A stretch of DNA of 32,615 nt from Spirochaetaceae bacterium (GTDB lineage Bacteria > Spirochaetota > Spirochaetia > Treponematales > Treponemataceae), in assembly GCA_017618015.1 (NCBI GenBank), contig JAFZVC010000080.1, positions 1 through 32,615 on the forward strand, given 5' to 3'. Every line of letters begins with the position of its first letter. Position 1 is the stretch's first letter. The notes beneath the pieces are model-generated. The model was not told the DNA's origin, did no database searches, and worked only from the letters and a program-made list of their open reading frames with translations. The translations under genes and the position numbers were made by a program. Shown piece after piece: positions 14,832 through 22,479 of the stretch.

Positions 14832-16895
14832 ATGGCTTTCGTTCAATTTTCAAAAGTTTCTCTTGCATTTGGTGACAGGGATATTCTCAAAAACGTTTCG
14901 GTGAATCTTTCCGCCGGCACAAAAGCGGCTCTTACGGGAGCGAACGGTTCTGGCAAATCAACGCTGATGAAGGTTATGGCGGGTCTTATGGAGTGCGATT
15001 CGGGTGACCGCGCCGTACAAAAAGACTGTCGCATCGGATATTTGCCGCAGTCGGGCATAGTGCATCACGGATGCACGCTTTTGGAAGAGGCTGACAGGGC
15101 TTTTTCTTACGGTTACAGCCTTCATAACGAAATGGAAGATATAGGTGCGAAACTTGCCGAGGATCCGAATTCGCCCGGCGCGATGGCGTTGCTCGACAGA
15201 CAGCACGAGATTATCACTTGGCTTGAAGATTCGGGCTGGAACAGACGCGATGTTTTGGCGCGGCAGACGCTTGAAGGACTTGGTTTTAAGCCGGAAGATA
15301 TGAATAGAAGCGTCGAGGAATTTTCCGGTGGATGGCAGATGCGCATTGCCCTTGCGAAAGTTCTTCTTGAAAAACCTGATATCCTGCTCCTTGACGAGCC
15401 GACAAACTACCTTGATATAGAAGCCCGCGACTGGCTTGAAAAGTTCCTTCACGATTACACGGGCGGATTTTTGCTCGTCTCGCATGACCGCTATTTCCTT
15501 GATGTAACGATAAACGAAGTTTACGAGCTTTTTAACGGCGATTTGAAGCGATATCCCGGAAACTACACGCATTACGAGAAAGTCCGCGCGGTGGAGCTTC
15601 AGACGCTTATGGCGCGGTACGAGCAGCAGCAGGAAGAGATTCACAAGCTTGAGGATTTTATAAGGCGGTTCGGCTATAAAGCAACTAAAGCTGCTCAGGC
15701 GCAGGAGCGTCAGAAGATGCTTGACAAGATTCTTGCTGAAAAAGTTGAGATACCGGAGACGCTTAAAAAAATACATTTCTCGTTTCCTCCTGCGCCGCAT
15801 TCCGGCAGGCTTGTGCTTACTGCGGAGCATATCGGGAAGACGTACCGTGCAGAAGCTGGTTCCAGCAACCCGGCTGTTGCGGGCGGTTCGCAGGGCGCGG
15901 AGCACGAAGTTTTGCGTGATTTGAACCTTGTCGTTGAGAACGGCGATAGGCTCGTCGTTGTAGGACGCAACGGCGCCGGAAAAACGACGCTTCTCCGCAT
16001 TCTCGCCGGACAGGACACCGACTTTACTGGTTCTTTCCGCTTGGGTGCCGGCGTTTCTGTGGGCTACTTCTCTCAGGACAATGCTGAGACAATGAACGGC
16101 AGCCAGTCGATGCTTGAAATGCTTGAATCCGAAGCGCCGCTTGAACTTATTCCGAAGCTCCGCGATATGCTCGGCGCATTCTTGTTCCGTGGCGATGATG
16201 TTTATAAATCGATAGATGTTCTGTCCGGCGGTGAGAAAAGCCGTCTTGCGCTGTTGCGCCTGCTTTTGCGCCCGGTGAACCTGCTTATCCTTGATGAGCC
16301 GACAAACCACTTGGACATGCATTCAAAAGACGTTCTGCTTTCTGCTTTGCGCGATTTTGGCGGCACCGTAATATTCGTATCGCATGACCGCGGTTTTATA
16401 GAAAGCCTTGCGACACGCGTTCTGGAGCTTACTCCGTGCCATTCGCGCGAGTTTCCTGGAACGTATGGCTATTACATGGAGCAGCTTGAAAAAGAAGCGC
16501 TTCGTCAGGGCGACGAGTCCGGTGCCGCAGGAAGCCGTGGTGGTGCAAGCGGTATTGGTGCGAACGGCGCGAAATCTGCAGGCGCAAAAACTGCTGGCGC
16601 AACTGCAAACTCTCCTGTTGGCGCGGCGGCGGTGAGCGACGGTGCGGCTTCTTGGGAAGAGCAGAAGCGTCTTAAAGGCGAGCGGCGAAAGCTTGAAAAA
16701 GAAGAAGAGCGTCTTATGAACGAGATAAGCGCGCTCGAAGAAAAAAAATCGCAGTTGGAGTATCAGCTTTCGCTCCCGGCTGTTTACAGTGATGGAGCAA
16801 AAAGCCGCAAAATCCAGCAGGAAATAGAAGAAACCGCCGCCGCGATAGAAAAAACAACGGCTCAGTGGGAAGAAGTCAGCGCACAACTGGGATGA
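14832..16895 (+). CDS. ABC-F family ATPase (Uup/YheS-like)
   Basis: This 687-residue soluble tandem ABC protein has no membrane segments. The first half has Walker A GANGSGKST (36-44), signature SGGWQ (165-169) and Walker B with DEPTNYLD (188-195). The second has GRNGAGKTT (378-386), LSGGEK (464-469) and DEPTNHLD (488-495). The Arg/Glu-rich linker at about 245-315 is the ABC-F P-site-tRNA-interaction region. ABC-F proteins act on ribosomes, relieving stalls or giving antibiotic resistance; which applies here is unknown. Residues 558-606 form an unusual Ala/Gly-rich linker, followed by a charged coiled coil (608-687) resembling the Uup C-terminal domain. A smaller Ala/Gly/Ser insert lies at 340-357. 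The ribosome binding site is weak. Confidence 0.93.
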   Translation: MAFVQFSKVSLAFGDRDILKNVSVNLSAGTKAALTGANGSGKSTLMKVMAGLMECDSGDRAVQKDCRIGYLPQSGIVHHGCTLLEEADRAFSYGYSLHNEMEDIGAKLAEDPNSPGAMALLDRQHEIITWLEDSGWNRRDVLARQTLEGLGFKPEDMNRSVEEFSGGWQMRIALAKVLLEKPDILLLDEPTNYLDIEARDWLEKFLHDYTGGFLLVSHDRYFLDVTINEVYELFNGDLKRYPGNYTHYEKVRAVELQTLMARYEQQQEEIHKLEDFIRRFGYKATKAAQAQERQKMLDKILAEKVEIPETLKKIHFSFPPAPHSGRLVLTAEHIGKTYRAEAGSSNPAVAGGSQGAEHEVLRDLNLVVENGDRLVVVGRNGAGKTTLLRILAGQDTDFTGSFRLGAGVSVGYFSQDNAETMNGSQSMLEMLESEAPLELIPKLRDMLGAFLFRGDDVYKSIDVLSGGEKSRLALLRLLLRPVNLLILDEPTNHLDMHSKDVLLSALRDFGGTVIFVSHDRGFIESLATRVLELTPCHSREFPGTYGYYMEQLEKEALRQGDESGAAGSRGGASGIGANGAKSAGAKTAGATANSPVGAAAVSDGAASWEEQKRLKGERRKLEKEEERLMNEISALEEKKSQLEYQLSLPAVYSDGAKSRKIQQEIEETAAAIEKTTAQWEEVSAQLG

Positions 16896-16919
16896 TTTTT
16901 TACATAAACAAAAAAACAA

Positions 16920-16951
16920 TTGACAAAACCTTTCGGGGGGGGGGGTAAAAT
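16920..16951 (+). promoter_or_regulatory. Promoter with an 11-G homopolymer in its spacer (likely phase-variable)
   Basis: TTGACA (16920-16925) is a perfect -35 box and TAAAAT (16946-16951) matches the -10 consensus at five of six. The 20-bp spacer ends in eleven consecutive G residues (16935-16945) touching the -10 box. At 20 bp the spacing is too long for good sigma-70 activity. Eight Gs would give exactly 17. Poly-G tracts in tpr promoters of Treponema pallidum act in just this way, with tracts longer than eight repressing. Initiation near 16958 would give a leader of about 66 nt. Confidence 0.75.
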
Positions 16952-16968
16952 ATCTGTATATCTTTCTT

Positions 16969-17013
16969 GGATTTACGGATATCTTTCCGTGAAGTCCTTT
17001 TCATAAAAAAGGA
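16969..17013 (+). promoter_or_regulatory. Two mutually exclusive hairpins in the lipoprotein leader, one masking the ribosome binding site
   Basis: TCCTTTT (16995-17001) pairs perfectly with AAAAGGA (17007-17013) around a 5-nt loop, covering the first part of the Shine-Dalgarno GGAGG (17011-17015). An upstream hairpin pairs 16972-16979 with 16986-16993, and 16969-16971 with 16995-16997 past one bulged base. Both structures use bases 16995-16997, so extending the first opens the second. A translational switch is inferred from base pairing only. Confidence 0.4.
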
Positions 17014-17023
17014 GGTAGTTATT

Positions 17024-17371
17024 ATGAAAAAGACTTTGTTTGCGGTTGTTTTGATTTTTGCTGTGCTTCTTGTTTGCGCCGGATGTGCAGACAAAGATCC
17101 GGAAGCTAAGCTAGTAGGAACCTGGTCAGTCAATTATGATGGGTATACGTACACATTCGTATTTAGAACTGACCATACTGGTGTTGCGACAATTGCACAG
17201 GGAAGCAATTCAATGGACATAAATTTTTCATGGGTACTAGATGGTACTACGGTTAGATTTACTGTAGATGAAAATTCTGGTATTGTACTCAGTGACTTGA
17301 CTTTCAATGGTACAACTCTTTCTGGTACGGATGGCATTAACGGAACGACTATAGCTTTCACGAAACAATAA
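17024..17371 (+). CDS. Small lipoprotein with lipocalin/DUF5640-like beta domain
   Basis: This 115-residue lipoprotein has a signal peptide ending LVCAGC, with C21 as the probable lipidated residue. The mature part opens LVGTWSVNYDGYTYTFVF, followed by DHTGVATIAQG and several short beta-strand repeats. This is the pattern of small lipocalin-like single-domain proteins, annotated in places as DUF5640. Function is unknown; surface or periplasmic location is likely. The perfect GGAGG at 17011-17015, 8 nt before the ATG, sets the start; an ATG at 16967 lies in the leader and is rejected. It is a single-gene unit with its own promoter and terminator. Expression is probably controlled by the poly-G tract at 16935-16945. 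Confidence 0.85.
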   Translation: MKKTLFAVVLIFAVLLVCAGCADKDPEAKLVGTWSVNYDGYTYTFVFRTDHTGVATIAQGSNSMDINFSWVLDGTTVRFTVDENSGIVLSDLTFNGTTLSGTDGINGTTIAFTKQ

Positions 17372-17395
17372 CCCAATTTAACTCTTACTTTACAA

Positions 17396-17427
17396 GGCGG
17401 CTTTCGTTTTTGGGAGCCGCTTTTTTT
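17396..17427 (+). terminator. Intrinsic terminator of the small lipoprotein gene
   Basis: GCGGCT (17397-17402) pairs with AGCCGC (17415-17420) around a 12-nt loop and is followed by seven Ts (17421-17427). It lies 25 nt after the stop codon. Confidence 0.9.
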
Positions 17428-17432
17428 GTGCA

Positions 17433-17556
17433 GACCGGGGTAGGTGGTGGAAGGGCGGCGAAGCCGTTGCGAAGCAACGAGCCGCGCGAGACGGCGAGCC
17501 CTGGAAGCACCGGTCGGATGTGAGCCATGAATGGCGAACACCGAACCCCCTTCCTA
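17433..17556. other. GC-rich, highly structured intergenic element
   Basis: This block is much richer in GC than its AT-rich flanks and contains nested inverted repeats: GACCGG (17433-17438) with CCGGTC (17510-17515), GGGC (17453-17456) with GCCC (17498-17501), and small GAA-loop hairpins such as GTTGC-GAA-GCAAC (17466-17478). It has no convincing coding potential. It sits after one terminator and before the galE promoter. It may be a dispersed repeat or a structured RNA; a genome search would be needed to tell. Confidence 0.45.
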
Positions 17557-17573
17557 ATCCCCAAAAATCATAA

Positions 17574-17602
17574 TTGTAAATATCAAAAAAAAGCTGTATA
17601 CT
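17574..17602 (+). promoter_or_regulatory. galE promoter
   Basis: TTGTAA (17574-17579) and TATACT (17597-17602) are 17 bp apart, with an A-rich spacer. Initiation would be near 17609, about 20 nt before the galE ATG, with GGGGGA as ribosome binding site. Confidence 0.7.
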
Positions 17603-17628
17603 GAGTTTTCAAACTCATAGGGGGAAAT

Positions 17629-18606
17629 ATGAAAGTTTTAGTAATAGGTGGAGCTGGATACATCGGCAGCCACGTCGTTAAGGAGCTTATGGCAAACGGC
17701 CACAAGGTAACAGTTTTTGACAACCTCAGCTCCGGTTTAAGACAGAATCTTTTCAAAGAAAACGAATTTATCCACGGCGATATCCTGAACACAGAATCGC
17801 TTGACAGTGCGTTTGCACTCGGTTTTGACGCATTCGTCCATCTTGCGGCATTCAAGGCAGCCGGCGAGTCTATGATCAAGCCGGAAAAATATTCAGTCAA
17901 CAATATCACAGGAACGCTGAACATTCTTAATGCAGCTGTAAAACACAACTGTCTTAACATGGTGTTCTCATCTTCTGCAGCTGTTTTCGGAAGCCCGAAA
18001 TATCTGCCTATCGATGAAAAGCATCCAAATGACCCGGAAAACTACTACGGCTACACAAAGCTTGATATAGAGCATTTTATGGCTTGGTACGACAAGCTTA
18101 AGGGGCTTAAGTTCGCCGCTCTGCGCTACTTCAACGCAGCTGGATACGATGTTGATGGTGTTCTTACTGGAATGGAGCAGAATCCTGCGAACTTGCTGCC
18201 TGTAATCATGGAAGTTGCCGCTGGAATGAGAAAAGAGCTTCAGGTTTTTGGAAACGATTACGACACGCCGGACGGAACTTGTATTCGCGACTATGTTCAT
18301 GTAAACGACCTTGCGAAAGCTCATGTGCTTGCGCTTGATTATATATCTTCGAAAAACGAGAGTATTACGGTTAACCTTGGAAGCGAGAAGGGTGTTTCTG
18401 TTACAGAGATGCTTGAAGCTGCCCGCCGCATAACAGGAAAACCGATTCCTGCAAAATATGTCGGCCGCCGTCCTGGTGATCCGGCATGTCTTTATGCTAC
18501 TTCAAAATATGCTTTTGAGAAACTGGGCTGGAAAGCCGAGCATTCTGATGTGGATACGCTTATCGGTTCTACGTGGAATGTATACAAGAAGCATATCGTT
18601 AAGTAG
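17629..18606 (+). CDS. galE: UDP-glucose 4-epimerase
   Basis: This 325-residue NAD-dependent short-chain dehydrogenase interconverts UDP-glucose and UDP-galactose. It has the glycine motif GGAGYIG at 7-13, the catalytic pair Y140 and K144 in YYGYTK, and serines in VFSSSAAVFG. FNAAGYDVDG, a GTCIRDYVHVNDLAKAH stretch and a YVGRRPGDPA segment near the C-terminus are all GalE landmarks. Length is typical. Galactose supply for surface glycans or galactose use is the likely role. Specificity for GlcNAc-type substrates cannot be excluded. GGGGGA lies 5-8 nt ahead of the ATG. It appears monocistronic, with its own promoter and a probable terminator. Confidence 0.93.
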   Translation: MKVLVIGGAGYIGSHVVKELMANGHKVTVFDNLSSGLRQNLFKENEFIHGDILNTESLDSAFALGFDAFVHLAAFKAAGESMIKPEKYSVNNITGTLNILNAAVKHNCLNMVFSSSAAVFGSPKYLPIDEKHPNDPENYYGYTKLDIEHFMAWYDKLKGLKFAALRYFNAAGYDVDGVLTGMEQNPANLLPVIMEVAAGMRKELQVFGNDYDTPDGTCIRDYVHVNDLAKAHVLALDYISSKNESITVNLGSEKGVSVTEMLEAARRITGKPIPAKYVGRRPGDPACLYATSKYAFEKLGWKAEHSDVDTLIGSTWNVYKKHIVK

Positions 18607-18633
18607 TAGGCTGCATTGGCGATTTGAGTTTCC

Positions 18634-18672
18634 CGCGCGGCGCGGCATCTGTTAGTGCCGTTCGCGATTTTT
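18634..18672 (+). terminator. Probable galE terminator
   Basis: CGGCA (18643-18647) pairs with TGCCG (18656-18660), and an outer CGCG (18634-18637) with CGCG (18663-18666) across a small internal loop. ATTTTT follows. It begins 28 nt past the galE stop. Confidence 0.5.
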
Positions 18673-18688
18673 GCTATGTACTTAAAAC

Positions 18689-18724
18689 GCGGTACAAATT
18701 TTATGTTACAAAAGTTTGTGCCGC
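18689..18724 (+). other. Strong hairpin upstream of the M20 peptidase gene
   Basis: GCGGTACAAA (18689-18698) pairs with TTTGTGCCGC (18715-18724), with one G-T pair. The stem continues through TTTT (18699-18702) with AAAA (18710-18713) across one bulged G. It is about 14 pairs long and lies 28 nt before the peptidase ATG. No good T-run follows. It could be a second terminator or an mRNA leader structure. Confidence 0.5.
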
Positions 18725-18752
18725 GCATTTTACAAATAAGAGGCTTTGAGAT

Positions 18753-19976
18753 ATGAAGGATTTTGAGACACTTGCCCGGACAATAGATGCCGGAAGAAAA
18801 GAGATTATTGAGCTGGAGACACTTCTTACATCAATTCCGGCACTTGCGCCAGAGAGCGATGGTAACGGAGAGCTTGACAAATGCGAGGCTCTTGAAGGGT
18901 GGCTCAAAAAGAACGGAATCACAAAGCTGGAGAGGTTCGATGCGCCGGACAGCCGCGCCAAAAACGGAATCCGCCCGAACCTTGTTGCGACAATAGACGG
19001 TGAGGATGATGACCTTACGATTTGGGTTATGGCTCACCTTGACGTTGTTCCTGTCGGGGAGCTTTCGCTTTGGAAAACTGATCCGTGGAAGGTCGTCGAA
19101 AAAGACGGAAAGATTTATGGCCGCGGAGTAGAGGATGACCAGCAGGGTCTTGTATCCGGAGTTTTCGCTGCTCTTGCTTTCATAAGGAACGGCGTGAAAC
19201 CGGCGCATACAGTAAAGCTTCTTTTCGTTGCCGATGAGGAAGTTGGCTCGACATACGGCATTCAGTATTTGCTCAAAGCACACAAGCTTTTCCGCCCGCA
19301 GGACCTTATCATAATTCCGGACGGCGGCGATTCAAATGGCGAGACTGTCGAAGTCGCGGAGAAAAACCTTATCTGGCTCAAAGTCCGCACACTCGGCAAA
19401 CAGAGCCATGGTTCCCGCCCGGACGAAGGCGCGAACGCGTTCCTTGCGAACTGCGAGCTTGCCATGAGGCTCAATGCCCTTGAAACTACAGTTTTCAACG
19501 CCAAAGACGCACTTTTCGAGCCGGATCACTCTACTTTCCAGCCTACCAAAAAAGAGGCGAATGTGCCTAACATCAACACAATCCCTGGTGAGGACGTGTT
19601 CTACATGGACTGCCGCATTCTTCCCCAGTACACTCTTGATGTCGTCCGGGCGGAGTTCCGCCGCATAGTCGCTGAAATCGAAAAGAAATACGGCGTTAAG
19701 ATAGAAACTTCCGAAGAGCAGGCTGTCGAATCACCCGCAACGCCGGTTACAGCTCCTGTTGTAAACAAGCTTTCCGAAGCAATAGAGAAGGTTTCTGGCA
19801 GAAAAGCAAAGCCAATCGGCATTGGCGGCGGAACTGTCGGAGCGTATCTCCGCATAGAGGGCTACCAGGCTGTTGTTTGGGGTACTCTTGATGAGACTGC
19901 ACATCAACCAAATGAGTATTGTATAGTTGAAAATTTGATAAAAGATGCTAAAATATTATTAGCAGTCATGCTATAA
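18753..19976 (+). CDS. M20 family metallopeptidase
   Basis: This 407-residue di-zinc aminoacylase/carboxypeptidase-type hydrolase has metal ligands H95 and D97 in MAHLDVVP, the bridging D128 in GRGVEDDQQG, and E162-E163 in ADEEVGS (general base and ligand). D190 and a late histidine in DETAHQPNEYC complete the set. H219 in QSHGSRPDEG marks the dimerisation lid domain. Family members cleave di- or tripeptides, N-acyl amino acids or succinyl-DAP. The sequence is closest in feel to peptide or amino-acyl M20 enzymes (Sapep/PepV-like), but the substrate is not determined. GAGG lies 9 nt before the ATG. An 8-bp inverted repeat follows the stop codon. Confidence 0.9.
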   Translation: MKDFETLARTIDAGRKEIIELETLLTSIPALAPESDGNGELDKCEALEGWLKKNGITKLERFDAPDSRAKNGIRPNLVATIDGEDDDLTIWVMAHLDVVPVGELSLWKTDPWKVVEKDGKIYGRGVEDDQQGLVSGVFAALAFIRNGVKPAHTVKLLFVADEEVGSTYGIQYLLKAHKLFRPQDLIIIPDGGDSNGETVEVAEKNLIWLKVRTLGKQSHGSRPDEGANAFLANCELAMRLNALETTVFNAKDALFEPDHSTFQPTKKEANVPNINTIPGEDVFYMDCRILPQYTLDVVRAEFRRIVAEIEKKYGVKIETSEEQAVESPATPVTAPVVNKLSEAIEKVSGRKAKPIGIGGGTVGAYLRIEGYQAVVWGTLDETAHQPNEYCIVENLIKDAKILLAVML

Positions 19977-19981
19977 TTTTG

Positions 19982-20001
19982 CTTCTGAAGTGTTTCAGAA
20001 G
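19982..20001 (+). other. Perfect 8-bp inverted repeat after the M20 gene
   Basis: CTTCTGAA (19982-19989) and TTCAGAAG (19994-20001) flank a 4-nt loop, 5 nt past the stop codon. No T-run follows, so termination is doubtful. A TATAAAAT box-like sequence at 20025-20032 could start the next operon, but its -35 region is poor. Confidence 0.45.
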
Positions 20002-20051
20002 TGATATATTCACAGTTCGTCCTCTATAAAATAGGAAGGAAAGGAGTTTAT

Positions 20052-20660
20052 ATGAAAAAGGTATTTTTCATTGCAGCTGTATTTGCAGCGGTTTTTTGTG
20101 TGTCCTGCGTTTCATCAGGAGTAACAGTTTCTCGCGTAAGCGCAGATACCGTTACAGATTTGAGCGGTTATTGGAACGACACGGATCTTCGCATTGTTGC
20201 AGAATCTATTGTTAATGAATGCGTTAACGCTGGTGCAATTTCAAATTACATAAAGAAAAACGGCAAAGAGCCTATCGTTATTGTTGGTTCTTTCCGCAAC
20301 GATAGCGACGAGCATATCGACACATCAATCCTTACTAAGAAATTTGAGGCAGCTCTTATTAACAGCGGTAGAGTTGACTTCGTAGCAAGTTCTTCAGAGC
20401 GCAGCGAAATTCGTGACGAAAGAAGCGAACAGCAGCTTTGGGCAAGCGAAGACACGGCAAAACGCCTTGCTAACGAGACAGCAGCTGACTTTATGCTTAT
20501 TGGTTCTGTTAAGACAATCATCGACAGTATTGCCGGAACATCAACCAGAACATATTTCGTTTATGCAGAACTTATTGATATCGAGACGAACAAGAAACTT
20601 TGGATGGGCGAGAATTCCGAAATCAAGAAGGTTATAAATCGGTCATCGACCAGAAGATAA
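20052..20660 (+). CDS. LpoB-like lipoprotein (penicillin-binding protein activator family)
   Basis: This 202-residue lipoprotein has a short signal peptide and lipobox CVSC, with C19 lipidated. The mature part carries the LpoB/PBP-activator pattern: LSGYWNDTDLRIVAESI, then PIVIVGSFRNDSDEHID, ADFMLIGSVKTI and a segment ending NKKLWMGENSEIKKV. In E. coli LpoB reaches through peptidoglycan to stimulate PBP1b; spirochaete homologues are untested as far as I know. AAAGGAG directly before 20052 gives the start. A frame running in from 20001 is rejected. It heads a three-lipoprotein cluster; the next gene begins 7 nt later. An envelope role is likely, the PBP partner is inference. Confidence 0.85.
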   Translation: MKKVFFIAAVFAAVFCVSCVSSGVTVSRVSADTVTDLSGYWNDTDLRIVAESIVNECVNAGAISNYIKKNGKEPIVIVGSFRNDSDEHIDTSILTKKFEAALINSGRVDFVASSSERSEIRDERSEQQLWASEDTAKRLANETAADFMLIGSVKTIIDSIAGTSTRTYFVYAELIDIETNKKLWMGENSEIKKVINRSSTRR

Positions 20661-20667
20661 GTAGTCT

Positions 20668-22479
20668 ATGCGTGTAAAATCAATATACAAGGTTTTGCCG
20701 CTTCTGTTTGCGGTTCTTTTCCTTTGCTCATGCGCGACTGCTGATTTCAGCAACGTCGATGCGACTGTAGTCAGGGGTGATTATTCCGCAGCCAGAAGGG
20801 CTATTGATGCACAGAAAGATTCTCTTTACTCAGATACCGACAAAGTTTTGTACAATCTTGATGCAGGACTGCTTTCCCATTATTCGGGAGACTGGAATCA
20901 GTCGAACAAGAACTTTTCGGAAGCAGAAGGTCTTATAGAGGAATACTACTCAAAGAGTATTTCTCAGGGTGTAAGCTCCTACTTCGTAAACGATTTGGTC
21001 GTTGACTATGCTGGCGAGGACTACGAAGACATCTATACGAACTTTTTCATGGCGTTGAATTATATCCACCTTGGAAAATTCGAAGATGCAATGGTAGAAA
21101 TCCGGCGTTTCGACAACAAGCAGAAACTGCTTACTACAAAGTATGCGTCACAAATGGAATATGCTGAAAACGAGCTTGGCTCAGGTTACTCAAATGTAGC
21201 ACTGCAATTCCAGAATTCGGCGGCGGCTCGCTATTTAAGCATGCTGCTATATAGGGCGAACGGCCAGCCAGATTCCGCCGAAGTTGACCGCAAACTTTTG
21301 CTTAGGGCTTTCTCTGAGCAGCCTTCTTTGTACGACTTTAGTGTTCCTTCATGTGTAAATGATGAACTTTCTGTTCCTAAAGGAAAAGCTCGTCTTAACT
21401 TCGTCGCTTTTACGGGGCAGGCTCCTATAAAGATTGAGGATGTTGAGCGTTATGACGTTGGTGACGGCGTATACTGCAAAATAGCTCTTCCTTTGATGGT
21501 AGACAGAGGTAGTTCCGTAAGTTCCATTTCCGTCGATGTTTATGATGCTTCTGGTGTTCTTCAGACAACTGTTGAATCTGTTCCAGAAGATTATTATGTC
21601 GAGCCGGAGACGGTTTATGAGCCGGAATATATTTATGAAGATGAAGACGATTTTGATGACTTTGATGACTTTGATGCAAAGGACCCGGTTTCCAGAAGGT
21701 CTGCGTATTTCAGGGTTAACACGATAATCGAAGATACGTGTTCTCCAGAAGTCAGCAATAGAGTTAAGAGAGAGACAGGAATTACTGGTGGTGCGACAAA
21801 TGCAACTACAAGAACAAGTTCCTCTTCGGACAATCTGTCAGCGGCAACTCCGATCTCATCACCTTCTGCAACTTCGTCTACAGCATCGTCTACAACATCG
21901 TCGAGCAGCAGTGATACTTCAACGCGTTCTGCGGCCGCAAGGGCTAGAGCTTTGGTTACGGGTGTCAATCCTGACGCTGGAAATTCCAGCAGCAATGAAA
22001 CAGCACCTACCGGTCTGGGCGGTACACAATCCAATTTTGTGCCAACAGGTGATGCTCTTTATAGAACGCAGCTTGAAAAAATCGAAAGTATCGAGAACAT
22101 CGCGCTGGACACGTTCGGACAGCATGCAAGCGTCATCGCTTCAAGAGCGATGATTAGAGCAATCGGTAAAACGATGAAGACAGGTGCTCTTAGCCTTGCG
22201 TCCGAGCTTACAGACGATTCTTCGCTTTCTATGCTCTTCTCTGTTCTTTCTTTCGCGTCACAGGTTACTGACGAGATTACGGAACAGGCTGACTTAAGAA
22301 CATCAAGATTCTTCCCTGCATATATCTATGTCGGTGGAATTACGCTTGATCCTGGTGTTTATACGATTGTTGTTTCTTTCAGAGGCAGTTCAGGACAGGT
22401 TATGTCTTCCAACACCTATGAAAATGTAAATGTTACGGCTAAGTCCGTAAATATTGTGGAGGCAATATGTTCAAGATGA
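20668..22479 (+). CDS. COG3014-like lipoprotein with TPR-like N-terminus and low-complexity linker
   Basis: This 603-residue lipoprotein has lipobox LCSC with C22 lipidated. The N-terminal half has TPR-like helices with DYSAARRAID, LSHYSGDWNQSNKNF and MALNYIHLGKFEDAM, as in the COG3014 lipoprotein family. An acidic stretch (EDEDDFDDFDDFD) at about 327-339 and a long Ser/Thr-rich linker at about 375-425 interrupt the protein and look species-specific. The C-terminal domain ends in beta strands (YVGGITLDPGVYTIVVSF). Function is unknown. It lies between the LpoB-like and LPP20-like genes, overlapping the latter by 13 nt, so the three products probably work together at the outer membrane. Confidence 0.8.
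   Translation: MRVKSIYKVLPLLFAVLFLCSCATADFSNVDATVVRGDYSAARRAIDAQKDSLYSDTDKVLYNLDAGLLSHYSGDWNQSNKNFSEAEGLIEEYYSKSISQGVSSYFVNDLVVDYAGEDYEDIYTNFFMALNYIHLGKFEDAMVEIRRFDNKQKLLTTKYASQMEYAENELGSGYSNVALQFQNSAAARYLSMLLYRANGQPDSAEVDRKLLLRAFSEQPSLYDFSVPSCVNDELSVPKGKARLNFVAFTGQAPIKIEDVERYDVGDGVYCKIALPLMVDRGSSVSSISVDVYDASGVLQTTVESVPEDYYVEPETVYEPEYIYEDEDDFDDFDDFDAKDPVSRRSAYFRVNTIIEDTCSPEVSNRVKRETGITGGATNATTRTSSSSDNLSAATPISSPSATSSTASSTTSSSSSDTSTRSAAARARALVTGVNPDAGNSSSNETAPTGLGGTQSNFVPTGDALYRTQLEKIESIENIALDTFGQHASVIASRAMIRAIGKTMKTGALSLASELTDDSSLSMLFSVLSFASQVTDEITEQADLRTSRFFPAYIYVGGITLDPGVYTIVVSFRGSSGQVMSSNTYENVNVTAKSVNIVEAICSR
21652..21676 (+). repeat. In-frame 9-bp tandem repeat (TTTGATGAC)
   Basis: TTTGATGAC occurs at 21652-21660 and 21661-21669, with a partial third copy (TTTGATG) at 21670-21676. 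Each unit encodes Phe-Asp-Asp in frame, so changes in copy number would lengthen or shorten the acidic stretch without a frameshift. Confidence 0.7.
21871..21906 (+). repeat. In-frame 12-bp imperfect tandem repeat in the Ser/Thr linker
   Basis: Three units follow one another: ACTTCGTCTACA (21871-21882), GCATCGTCTACA (21883-21894) and ACATCGTCGAGC (21895-21906). They encode Ser/Thr/Ala tetrapeptides of the low-complexity linker. Confidence 0.6.

Noticed and set aside
14958..16322. Long antisense frame of about 450 codons opposite the ABC-F gene
   Set aside because: It is a mirror of a well-supported ABC-F coding sequence, lacks any recognisable domain and has basic, low-quality composition.
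16967..17023. ATG at 16967 as start of the small lipoprotein
   Set aside because: It would put charged residues ahead of the signal peptide. GGAGG at 17011-17015 points to 17024.
17530..17606. Short ORF starting ATGAATGGCGAACACC before galE
   Set aside because: It runs through the galE promoter, has no ribosome binding site and no protein-like character.
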